64,000 nt of DNA from Auanema rhodensis. Lineage: Eukaryota > Nematoda > Chromadorea > Rhabditida > Rhabditidae. The stretch is taken from the NCBI GenBank assembly GCA_964057225.1, contig OZ059894.1, positions 13,402,131 to 13,466,130 of the forward strand, given 5' to 3'. The notes beneath the pieces were generated by a model. That model was given only the letters and a program-made list of their open reading frames with translations, searched no databases and had not been told where the DNA came from. This document shows, piece after piece, positions 12,101 through 23,146 of this stretch. Position 1 is the stretch's first letter. Each line of letters starts with the position of its first letter. A program made the position numbers and the translations under genes.

Positions 12101-15100
12101 TAATCCAATAGATAAACATACAGGAGCAGGATTGTCGCAGGTTGGTTCACAAGCTGTTCCACACTGCACTGGTACTTCATTCAAGCCATACACACAAGCT
12201 GAAAAATTGCTTTGAACTATTGATATCTTCTTACTGAAGCTTACCTGGAGGAGGCCTTGTAGGAGGATATGTTGGTCTGGTAGGACGTGTAGGTTTAGTA
12301 GGACGAGTTGGGCGAGTTGGTCGAGTTGGTTTTTCAGGACATTCATCTTGTGTGATACATACACGATCTGGACCTCTTACATAGCCCTCGGGGCACTGGC
12401 AAACGTCTATAAGGCATTCCTTGGTACATGTCTAAACACTGTTAATAGAGAATATAATCCAATAGATAATCATACAGGAGTAGGATGGTCGCAGGTTGGT
12501 TCACAAGCTGTTCCACACTGCACTGGTACTTCATTCAAGCCATACACACAAACTGAAAAATTGCTTTGAACTATTGATATCTTCTTACTGAAGCTTACCT
12601 GGAGGAGGCCTTGTAGGAGGATATGTTGGTCTGGTAGGACGTGTAGGTTTAGTAGGACGAGTTGGGCGAGTTGGTCGAGTTGGTTTTTCAGGACATTCAT
12701 CTTGTGTGATACATACACGATCTGGACCTCTTACATAGCCCTCAGGGCACTGGCAAACGTCTATAAGGCATTCCTTGGTACATGTCTAAACACTGTTAAT
12801 AGAGAATATAATCCAATAGATAATCATACAGGAGTAGGATGGTCGCAGGTTGGTTCACAAGCTGTTCCACACTGCACTGGTACTTCATTCAAGCCATACA
12901 CACAAACTGAAAAATTGCTTTGAACTATTGATATCTTCTTACTGAAGCTTACCTGGGGGAGGCCTTGTAGGAGGATATGTTGGTCTGGTAGGACGTGTAG
13001 GTTTAGTAGGACGAGTTGGGCGAGTTGGTCGAGTTGGTTTTTCAGGACATTCATCTTGTGTGATACATACACGATCTGGACCTCTTACATAGCCCTCAGG
13101 GCACTGGCAAACGTCTATAAGGCATTCCTTGGTACATGTCTAAACACTGTTAATAGAGAATATAATCCAATAGATAATCATACAGGAGTAGGATGGTCGC
13201 AGGTTGGTTCACAAGCTGTTCCACACTGCACTGGTACTTCATTCAAGCCATACACACAAACTGAAAAATTGCTTTGAACTATTGATATCTTCTTACTGAA
13301 GCTTACCTGGAGGAGGCCTTGTAGGAGGATATGTTGGTCTGGTAGGACGTGTAGGTTTAGTAGGACGAGTTGGGCGAGTTGGTCGAGTTGGTTTTTCAGG
13401 ACATTCATCTTGTGTGATACATACACGATCTGGACCTCTTACATAGCCCTCAGGGCACTGACAAACATCCAAAACACAGTCAGCAGTGCAAATCTGAATT
13501 ATATAAGTGAAGCAGCTATTATTCCAATAGATAAACATACAGGAGCAGGATGGTCGCAGGTTGGTTCACAAGCTGTTCCACACAGTACGGGTACTTCATT
13601 CAAGCCATACACACAAACTGGAAAATTGCTTTGAAGTACTGATATCTTCTTACTGAAGCTTACCTGGGGGAGGTCTTGTGGGAGGATATGTTGGTGGAGC
13701 AGTGGGGGGATGTGTAGGCCTAGTAGGACGTGTAGGTCTAGTAGGACGAGTTGGGCGAGTTGGTCGAGTCGGTTTTTCAGGACATTCATCTTCGGTGATA
13801 CATACACGATCTGGACCTCTTACATAGCCCTCAAGGCACTGACAAACATCCAAAACACAGTCAGCAGTGCAAATCTGAATTATATAAGTGAAGCAGCTAT
13901 TATTCCAATAGATAAACATACAGGAGCAGGATGGTCGCAGGTTGGTTCACAAGCTGTTCCACACAGTACGGGTACTTCATTCAAGCCATACACACAAACT
14001 GGAAAATTGCTTTGAAGTACTGATATCTTCTTACTGAAGCTTACCTGGGGGAGGTCTTGTGGGAGGATATGTTGGTGGAGCAGTGGGGGGATGTGTAGGC
14101 CTGGTAGGACGTGTAGGTCTAGTAGGACGAGTTGGGCGAGTTGGTCGAGTCGGTTTTTCAGGACATTCATCTTCGGTGATACATACACGATCTGGACCTC
14201 TTACATAACCCTCAGGGCACTGACAAACATCCAAAACACAGTCGGCAGTGCAAATCTGAATTCTATAAGTGAAGCAGCTATTATTCCAATAGATAAACAT
14301 ACAGGAGCTGGATGGTCGCAGGTTGGTTCACAAGCTGTTCCACACAGTACGGGTACTTCATTCAAGCCATACACACAAACTGGAAAATTGCTCTGAAGTA
14401 CTGATATCTTCTTACTGAAGCTTACCTGGGGGAGGCCTTGTAGGAGGATATGTTGGTGGAGCAGTGGGGGGATGTGTAGGCCTGGTAGGACGTGTAGGTC
14501 TAGTGGGACGAGTTGGGCGAGTTGGTCGAGTCGGTTTTTCAGGACATTCATCTTCGGTGATACATACACGATCTGGACCTCTTACATAACCCTCAGGGCA
14601 CTGACAAACATCCAAAACACAGTCAGCAGTGCAAATCTGAATTATATAAGTGAAGCAGCTATTATTCCAATAGATAAACATACAGGAGCTGGATGGTCGC
14701 AGGTTGGTTCACAAGCTGTTCCACACAGTACGGGCACTTCATTCAAGCCATACACACAAACTGGAAAATTGCTTTGAAGTACTGACATCTTCTTACTGAA
14801 GCTTACCTGGGGGAGGTCTTGTGGGAGGATATGTTGGTGGAGCAGTGGGGGGATGTGTCGGCCTGGTAGGACGTGTAGGTCTAGTAGGACGAGTTGGGCG
14901 AGTTGGTCGAGTCGGTTTTTCAGGACATTCATCTTCGGTGATACATACACGATCTGGACCTCTTACATAGCCCTCAGGGCACTGGCAAACATCCAAAACA
15001 CATTCATTTGTACAAAACTGAATTGTTTTAGTAAATAATCTAATCTGGTAGATAAACGTACTGGAGCAAGATTGTCGCAGGTTGGTTCACAAGCTGTTCC

Positions 15101-18100
15101 ACACTGCACTGGTACTTCATTCAAGCCATACACGCAAACTGGAAAATCGCTTTGAAGTACTGATATCTTCTTACTGAAGCTTACCTGGAGGAGGCCTTGT
15201 AGGAGGATATGTTGGTGGAGCGGTAGGGGGGTGTGTAGGCCTGGTAGGACGAGTGGGTCTAGTAGGGCGTGTGGGGCGAGTTGGAGGAGTTGGGTAAGTC
15301 GGATGAGTAGGATAAGTTTGTGGATGATCAGGACATTCATCTTCGGTGATACATACACGATCTGGACCTCTTACATAGCCCTCAGGACACTGGCAAACAT
15401 CCAATACACATTCATTTGTACAAAACTGAATTGTTTTAGTAAATAATCTAATAATCTGGTAGATAAACATACTGGAGTAAGATTGTCGCAGGTTGGTTCA
15501 CAAGCTGTTCCACATTCAACCAATACTTCATTTAAGCCATACACACAAACTGAAAAACATTTTTCAAGTACCAGCATACTCCACATAAATCTCACCTGGA
15601 GGTCTTGTAGCAGGGTATGTAGGGTGATAAGGCTGTGTGGAATACGATGGATATACAGTATTTTTAGGGCATTCATCATTTCTCATACAGACGCGATATG
15701 GCCCTCTCACATATCCAGGTAGACATTGGCACACGTTTGGTACACATTCATTAGAACAGGCCAGAAATTGTTGCATGAACATTTAGAAAGCGTTTTGACT
15801 GAACTTACTGGGTTAGGATTCTCACAAGTAGGTTCGCACGCAGTTCCACATTCGATAAGGTTTTCGTTCAAACCGTATTTACAAACTTAAACAGATTATA
15901 TATTAAAGTTCAATAGAAATCGATTACCGGGTGGTGGTTGGGTTGAAGAATGAACTGGTGGATAGGTATGATAAGCTGGCACGCTAGGAGTAGTAGCATA
16001 TGTTTCTTTTGATGGAAAACATTCACTATATTCAATACATGAACCATCATCACGACGGAAAAGTCCTATTTGACACTGACAGACGTTTGGAATGCATTGA
16101 GAAGTGCAAACCTGAAAATCTGTTTTTCAAAAAAATAGTGAGATATTATCATACTGGTCCAGGATTATCACATGTTGGTTCGCAAGCAGAACCACATTCT
16201 TTGAGTTCTTCATTGAAGTAGTGTTTGCATACTAAGGTAAAAGTTGAGCATATTAAGAAGATATGAGTCAAAAACCTGGTGTTGGAGATTTTGTAGGTAT
16301 AGTCGGATAAACTTCATGAACTGGGTAGGTGATTGGCTTACGGGTATATTCACCACATTCTGCAGGATTGATACAAACGCCATCATGTCTACGAACAAGC
16401 CCAGGAATGCATTGACAGATATATGGCACACATTGATGATTACAAGTCTGATAAAATGAAATACCACAAATAAACTTGTAACGGATGTATTCATAAATAG
16501 ATAAAGTTGAAAGTTTTCTATAAGCACAATCAAGAGCACAAAACTTACAGGAGTGGGATGCGTACATGTTGGTTCACATGCTGAACCACATGGTGTCAAA
16601 ATTTCATTCCAATGTCGTCGGCATGCTGCATCATTATAAACATTAGGATAATTTAATTTAAAAAACACCTGGAATATTTTCACATTCACTGGGTAGTACA
16701 CAATCTCCATGTTTGTTTCTCACATAACCTTCAATACATTGGCATTTGCTGGGAATGCATTGCAATGAACATATCTGAATATTGAATTCATTCTAAACAA
16801 ACATTTCACAATCACGTTTTTCATGTTTTACAGATAATATTAAGCTCTTGTCTTAAGTGTAGTATTGAAGTCCCGCTATACGATGCAAGAACCATACGGA
16901 TATTTAAATGTTGAGTGTTATGGCCGCTGTACTTATAGATTTCGAATTTGTTCTCTCTATTCGTTCTTGTTTGTTGTTGTCCCCCCACGAACGAATCTTG
17001 CTGGTAGAAGAATCTCTCGCTTCGTTATTATTCAATCTATTTTTGAACTTTTTTTCCTTTTTTTAAGAATATAGTAACTCTAGTGTATTGCCAACTTCAA
17101 TCGAATAAAATAAGACAGAAAAGGACTAATTCAGCCTTGCTGCTAAATAGCTAAATATTAGTTAATGTGTCCTAAACTTATTAAATTCCTATATATAATG
17201 AGCGCTCGTTTGTATTTCAAGGTTGTTTAGTTATTTTTAGTTTTCATAAAGAGTTATGAGAAACCAACAATTAGTATGAAACTAACTAACCGGATTAATA
17301 TTGTCGCATGTAGGTTCACAAGCTGAAGCACAGCTAAGTAATTCTTCATTTTCTTTACAATCTGAAATAATTCTTTATCCTTATAAGAACAGCCGTCACC
17401 ATATAATTTAGTCATAGAAGTGAAAATAAATTAAATGAGTTCAAAAGAAATTTTCATTCTATATATTAATTAATTATAGCATATAGTTTTATTTGCTTAA
17501 TATTTTTTTACGTGGAACATAAATTTTATAGTTTATTTGAAAATTTTTCGTTTTAAACGTATATGAATTAATTGTAATTAATTTGATTTATACTAATAGT
17601 TATAAAGCAAAAATAGAAGTTATGTTAGTTGTAAGAACGAAATAGAGAAGTTTTCAATAAGTTTTCGATTTCGATTTTCATTTTAATGAAAATAACTTTA
17701 TGTTTAAGATGTAGTTAGATACTTTGATACTGTAAAGATTACATCAAGTTCAAACTAAGTCAGTTTTTGTAGACAGCTATAGAATAAAATAGCAAATAGT
17801 TCTTATTACGTTTGGAAATTTATTAAAACTGAACTCACCTCCATCACACAGCGAACCATAGCAAGGAATTTTAACGTAATGTCCTGATGGAGGTCCAATG
17901 TTTTCTCCTGGTGGCATTACAATCACTCCAGGTGGGTGCACCACTACTGATGGCTTCACAATTGAAGGTGGGCCAACTACTACTGGTGCAGGTGGTCGAA
18001 CAATACCATTTACGGATGTTAGACCATTAACTTCAGATATTGAGACGACATTTCCATTAGAAATTGTTAGTACATTATTTGAAGATATTCCGTTTTTCGT

Positions 18101-18879
18101 TGGAGGAATAATGGTATTTGTAGGAGACAAGATATTGTTTTCAGGTTTGAAGAAGTTTTCTACAAATGATTGTGCAAAATCCTTGGTTGATCTAGTGGGA
18201 AAAGAAGTGGTTCTCGTTCCACCTGGTCTTTTAGTGGATTTTTTTACTTGTGAGCACTTGTCTTCTGGTATGCATTTGTTAGTTTGTTCATTCATGAGGT
18301 ATCCTTCTCGGCATTGACAAGTTTGTTTCGCACATCCAGGAATAGGGCGGCATATCTTAATCATCTCTACGATTAAGAAATAAGCTAGATTTAAATACTG
18401 ACCCTTGCGCATGTTGAGACACAGCCTTGTTCACAAGCCATAGCCATATTTTCTCCACATGCTGCAGAAACAAAATCAAATTTTTAAAAAAACCTAGTAC
18501 AAAAGTACGCAAACCTTCTCTGCTCCATCCTTCTCGTCGAAATTTGATCCGCTGGTACGGTACAAAAGAAAAGTCACGATGATACTTTTTTCCGGGTACT
18601 GTAATGAAGAATTTTAAAAAATCTTCCATACTTTTATAATATCTTTGGTATCTTCCACTTTATTGTTTTATTACATACGCAAATGATTAAATTATAAATC
18701 TATAACTTACTTGAATGGCGTGAATAATATATATGATCTGCTAGAGAAAATACTATGATACCAGGTAAAATACCTAGTATTAGTGCTGTTATCCAACTCT
18801 ATAGAAAGCATTTTTTTTTAAATTAGTCTCAACTTTACCTGCATTGTTTTACAAGAGTAACTGAACAGCACTGCATCAT
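9105..18879 (-). CDS. Giant secreted multi-domain TIL (trypsin inhibitor-like) protein, about 21 TIL domains
   Basis: One gene of about 45 exons and roughly 2,000 residues, read on the - strand. The start (18879) gives a short hydrophobic segment ([19 protein letters not shown]) that could be a signal peptide or anchor. Then come about 21 ten-cysteine TIL domains. Each is coded by two exons: half A ends in CGTACEPTC, half B reads CxxxC...[15 protein letters not shown]...EC. Introns between domains are phase 1 and the intron inside each domain is phase 0, so modules are frame-neutral. Linkers are rich in Pro/Thr/Arg/Lys. The last exon (to 9107) carries a final TIL, a Thr/Lys mucin-like stretch and repeats of [12 protein letters not shown] proteins are Ascaris-type inhibitors of serine proteases, but the fold also serves in structural or adhesive proteins. 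Splitting into two genes is possible, although phase is continuous throughout. The start codon is the weakest part. Confidence 0.85.
9270..9690 (-). repeat. 66-bp minisatellite coding PITPPTVKI-type repeats
   Basis: Equivalent bases recur at 9337, 9403 and 9469, a 66-bp period coding 22 residues with the pattern [20 protein letters not shown]. Diverged copies extend on both sides. It lies inside the last exon of the TIL gene and stays in frame. Confidence 0.9.
10837..10953 (-). repeat. 12-bp minisatellite coding a VKPT tetrapeptide repeat
   Basis: GTTGGTTTAACT is repeated about nine times with few changes. On the coding (-) strand it gives runs of Val-Lys-Pro-Thr in the linker after a TIL domain of the giant gene. 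Confidence 0.9.
12241..15180 (-). repeat. Tandem array of TIL gene modules: 3 x 354 bp, 357 bp, 3 x 381 bp, 378 bp
   Basis: Unit starts, marked by the TTACCTGG splice-donor context, are 12241, 12595, 12949, 13303, 13660, 14041, 14422 and 14803; the next module begins at 15181. Each unit contains two exons and two introns, that is, one whole TIL domain plus its Pro/Thr/Arg linker. The three 354-bp units differ at only a few bases including introns, and so do the three 381-bp units. Recent unequal exchange or gene conversion is the simplest reading, and copy number may vary between individuals or be mis-assembled. Confidence 0.93.
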
Positions 18880-19331
18880 TCTTAGTTAGTCACATTATAT
18901 ACCCCTTGATTTCTTCTTGACCTCGGTTTTGCTTGATCACGGCAGTACTGAAACACATTTTCTGCTGATGGTCAAACAAGGTTAAGTTACTGTTTTCATA
19001 TTGTTCCAACTTATTCCAGTTTCTTATAACTTCAGTTCTCAGTGTTTATTCTAGTTCCTGCTCCACTGCTAATAATTTTTCTGCTCCATCGCTAAATCAA
19101 ACGCTTGGCGGATGAAGAGCCCAGTTAAGCTGTTTAAGCTTCATTATTGAATTTCGTCCCTTTATAAGATTGGTCAATAATTTTCTTCTAACTATTTGAG
19201 CTTATACCATCATCGTTTTTATATAAAAGAATATCTTTAATTTTTTATGAAGTCTCAAATATGTGTTTGGTTCTTTTAAAGTGTTCATAGCTCAGATACA
19301 TTTGAAATCACGCTGTGTGGAACATGAGCCT
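18880..19331. other. Divergent intergenic region between TIL gene and SOCS gene
   Basis: No gene is seen. On the - strand a TATATAA lies at about 18895-18901, only some 16-22 bp before the ATG chosen for the TIL gene. It is either an unusually close TATA box or a sign that the true start lies elsewhere. Confidence 0.4.
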
Positions 19332-21117
19332 ATGAAAATTTCAACAAGTGTAGAAAGTACTAACGCAGAGGATTCACTAGTGCAATATCAAGATGTTACA
19401 AGAGGTAATTTATAACTATAAATTACTTTTCTTAATTTTATTTCAGCAGAAAGGTCCAGACTATGGAGCGATGATCGTACGGGGTGCTGCAGGAGTTGTA
19501 ATCGCAATTTCTCTCAGTCTTATTCTGTTGGTTGTGGGCAATTTGATATACACAAGCTTAACAGACAAGGGAGAACTTCGGCGCCGGGTTCGATGAATCG
19601 AGTTTAAATGCATATAATGATAACATTTCTTCAGAAACATCATTAGCTGTGAACTTACGTGCAAAAATATCTTCTTTGTCTAATTCTACTTTATTTACTT
19701 ATTTGAAACCTTATTTTTCTTCTAGCTCAACGTTAGTCAGGTTTGCTTGCGGTATATCTTCAATATATTCAATACCCCTATATGAAATATAGCAATCAGC
19801 CTGGCATTTCCCGATCCCACGAGCAGAAGTCAGTCAATCAATCAGATTCTGTGACATACGACGAGTTTTCCACAAAGGCTTTCGCTTCTGTTTCATCTGA
19901 TATTAGTTTTGATAATAGTATGTTATTTTTTACATGGTTAATGCATAATATTATCATTATGTGCTTGTCCCATTTTTTTCCTGTCATTCTCATTACTAAT
20001 ATTATTCTATATCTTCAAAAAATGTCTTTAATTTGTTTTGGAATGTTCTAGCTCATCTTATCATGAAATTCTTTAAGATATGCCTACCGCTTCGCAAAAA
20101 TGTTCCAGCATTCTTTCCACAGTTCCGAAAATCTGTAAATATCGGTAATTGTTTTCAAAATCATTTGATTATAGTATTTTTTCAATTGCAGTAATAAGAC
20201 TCCACTTTGTCCTTGCTTCCCACAAGCAGCATCCGATTCCAATACAGACACAGAGGATGAGGAATCTTTAATTGACGTAAATGTTAATATTGATGAAGCA
20301 TTAAAAAATAGGCTTGCTGTTACTGGCCAGGTTCCTATTCAAAAGCCTTTTGTGAAGCCAAACCAAGGTGCGATGCTATGGTTTTAACTCTGACAATGTA
20401 TGGTTTAAGAAATGGTTATTCATAAAATTGTTGAATACTCTTATCATTTGGTGCCTGACATGAAAGATATATATGCATCAAGTTATTATTGGGGGGCAAT
20501 GGATAGGTTTAAAGCAGAAGAGTTATTGGAAAATAAACCAGAAGGTTTGATTGTATGTGATACCAGTACTTATTGATCTTTGCTGCAGGAACATTTCTTC
20601 TTCGTGATAGTGTCCAGAATGACTTTCTGTTTTCGGTATCATTTCGTAGATTTCAAAGAACATTGCACGCTAGAATTGAGCAGGTAGACAAAGTCCTGGC
20701 TATAAAAATCCAATAATATATTTGAAGAATTCTCATCGGTTTGGATTTGATATTTTTGATGATACTATATATTCTGCCGATACTATTACAGCATTAATAG
20801 AAAATTATAAAGATGTTTACAGGTTATTATTATTTTTTATTATAAGTTATTAATAATTATTTTCCAGGTGTTTATTCTTTGAGCCACAATTAACCCTTCC
20901 TTTGCATCGTAACTTTGTATTTTCATTGCAGGTATAACTTCTAATATATTAATATAATTTTAATATCGTATTACAGGATCTTTGCCGCTCTACAGTAGCT
21001 AGTTGTACTACTTATACAGGAGTGTCAAAATTGCAAATACCACAAAAACTAAAACAATTCATTCGTCAATATTATTATACTGTGAGCGTTAGGACTGTTT
21101 TAAAACCTCATGAGTGA
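19332..21117 (+). CDS. SOCS4/5-type suppressor of cytokine signalling (SH2 + SOCS box)
   Basis: SOCS proteins bind phosphotyrosine through SH2 and recruit Elongin B/C-Cullin 5 ubiquitin ligase through the SOCS box. The C-terminal half matches vertebrate SOCS4/5 closely: [20 protein letters not shown], then [20 protein letters not shown] (invariant Arg of FLLRDS present), then LHARIEQ, then [20 protein letters not shown]. The BC box is [16 protein letters not shown] and the Cul5-box region is [15 protein letters not shown]. Before it is a Ser/Asp/Glu-rich low-complexity N-terminus with a [11 protein letters not shown] stretch and an LCPCFP segment. The N-terminal exons (19332 to about 20160) were joined using a 38-bp intron and are uncertain. 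A second frame near 19450-19596 reads as a hydrophobic segment and is probably coincidental. The gene is convergent with the FKBP gene. Confidence 0.88.
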
Positions 21118-21314
21118 TTGCCATCTCTAGTCATAATTAAAATATCTGTACAGCTAGCGAATATTGTTTTACTTTCTTGGCACAATTGTGAAATATAAAT
21201 AAAAAATATTAAATGCATTCTTTGTTATCCTTTGACCAGTAACAATCACATAAAATTGAAAAACCCAGTAACTGTTTACAGTTTAACACATAAAGTACTA
21301 TATATGTAAGTTGT

Positions 21315-22462
21315 TTAGAGCTCATCTCTCTTGAATAACTTTTCGAGTACAATTTCGAAATGAAGATAAGAATTTGGAGGAATTCTTGGTGGTCTTCCTT
21401 TCTCTCCGTACCCTATATGGTAATTAATTATTTGAAATAATAATAGACCTAATTACCTAACTCTGGAGGAATAACTACCTTTCTTCGTTCCCCTTCACAC
21501 ATTCCGTCCATAGCAACATCCATACCATCAATAACCTAATATAAAAACATATTTAGTGAACTGATGCTTGTATCTATCTACCTGTTTGTTTCCTAGAACA
21601 AAAACAAAAGGTCTGTTGCGACTCCAGCTGGAATCGATGAATGATCCATCTTCCAAGTAAAGAGTATATTGTTGATGAAGAGTGTCACCTTTGGCAGCTT
21701 TTTTACATTCAGCCTCATCAATCTCGTGAGTAACCTAGGTTTCGCTTTATTGTATACAACTTATTTACTTTTTAAACATACGGTAATATGAACTCCATCA
21801 TCAGTAATCCACTTATCTCCAGCTCGTGGGCGGAAAATACTTTTAAGTTCAACGAAATAATACAAAGTTTCTCCTTCCTGAAGTAAACGAATCATGATAC
21901 AAAAAGAGAAGCAAAGAACGTACAGCAATGTTGTCGGAATCTCTACCCGAGTCTCCAAAGCCTTCGTCAGCGGGAATGACAACCTGGACTATTCAGTTAC
22001 TCTATTTACGAGTAATAGGTATAATACCTTTCTTTGTTCACCAGAGCACATTCCTTCCATAGCAATGTCCATACCTCGAATTACCTCACCGCGTCCAAGA
22101 ACGAAGGTAAATCTAAATATAGTAAGTTTAAAATTAATTTTCTCTCTCGTGAGAATATAGATATCTGATAATCTTAAACTACTAGTCTAGCTCAGAATTT
22201 CCCTTACGGTTTTCCTCCGAAGTTGCTACCAACAACTTTTCCTTCCTTGTTAGTTAACTTATAGAACTGCTCAAGAGTATCACCTACTTCAGATTTGATT
22301 TTGCATTTAGAATCTTAAATTATTTAAATTTTAAAGATTAATAAAAGTAGAAATACCTGGAATTTTCTTAATTATTTCAATCTTAATTCCTTCTTCAGTT
22401 GTCCATGAACGTTGGTCGGCTAACGCGATTCCAACCAGAACACAAATAACAGCAAGTCTCAT
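21315..22462 (-). CDS. Secreted/ER FKBP-type prolyl isomerase with two FKBP domains and RDEL tail
   Basis: Peptidyl-prolyl isomerase of the secretory pathway, comparable with C. elegans FKB-3/4/5. The protein starts with a signal peptide ([15 protein letters not shown], start 22462). FKBP domain 1 includes [20 protein letters not shown] and [18 protein letters not shown]. Domain 2 includes [20 protein letters not shown] and [18 protein letters not shown]. The last four residues are RDEL before TAA, an ER-retention type signal. The two domains are clearly paralogous, each with the VI(R/D)GMD core. Collagen folding is a known job of this family in worms; that role is inferred here. Identity is firm, exact paralogue not. 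Confidence 0.93.
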
Positions 22463-23146
22463 TTTGAGAATTTAGTTTAACTACTAAAAATAATAACATT
22501 ATGTTGGTGAGGAAAAAAGACAATGCTCTACGCATATGAAGAGTTGCACTACTGTTTAGTGTAATCTAACAAGGTCATCATATATACAAAATATATGGCA
22601 TCAGTACTTCAAACCATTTGAAATGAACTAATTTACATTTAAGCTGTAGTACTTTGAAGTATTTAGAAACTATTGCGAAGTGCAACATTTTAAAAAGAGT
22701 TAAAACAAATTTGAAGAGTTGAAATTTCAAGGTAATATCGGATATAAATTAATTCTACTAAGATCAATAAGACAGAAAAGTGAATGTAATCGATGTTCAA
22801 GGACGAGATGACCCAAATATAAGGTGTGCGTTGGAAGATGTTCAGGTGTCTGGACCTCTATATAGCGGATGTATTTGTTGGAGGAATAGAAAGATTCTTG
22901 AAAATCTGGAGAATAAAACAGAAATCCCTTTGCTACGCCTCGAATCAATCGAAAAACTCGTTCGTGCACATTGAAACAACCGAACTGGGTTCATGCATAA
23001 TGTTTGTAATGTCAAATGTCATAAAGTTTATTTCCAATTTATACTTATTTAATAGAATAATAATGTACATGGTATTACTTTTATTGTATTTATAGATTTA
23101 AACATTTATGTTTACCACACATTTTATCTTGAAAAACGTTTCATTC
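22463..23146. other. Intergenic with an unexplained open stretch at about 22780-22974
   Basis: No recognisable gene. A region around 22780-22974 is open on both strands for 60-80 codons with better base composition than its surroundings, but neither product resembles a family I know and no splice partners are evident. Confidence 0.4.

Noticed and set aside
12348-14777. Repeated + strand open frames starting MCDTYTIW or MCRPGRTC across the array
   Set aside because: They recur every 354 or 381 bp because the TIL modules do. They run across - strand introns and exons and have no independent signals.
19393-19596. Short + strand membrane-like product ([19 protein letters not shown])
   Set aside because: An alternative frame of the SOCS N-terminal exon; the other frame continues in phase into the long SOCS reading, so this is probably coincidental, though not excluded.
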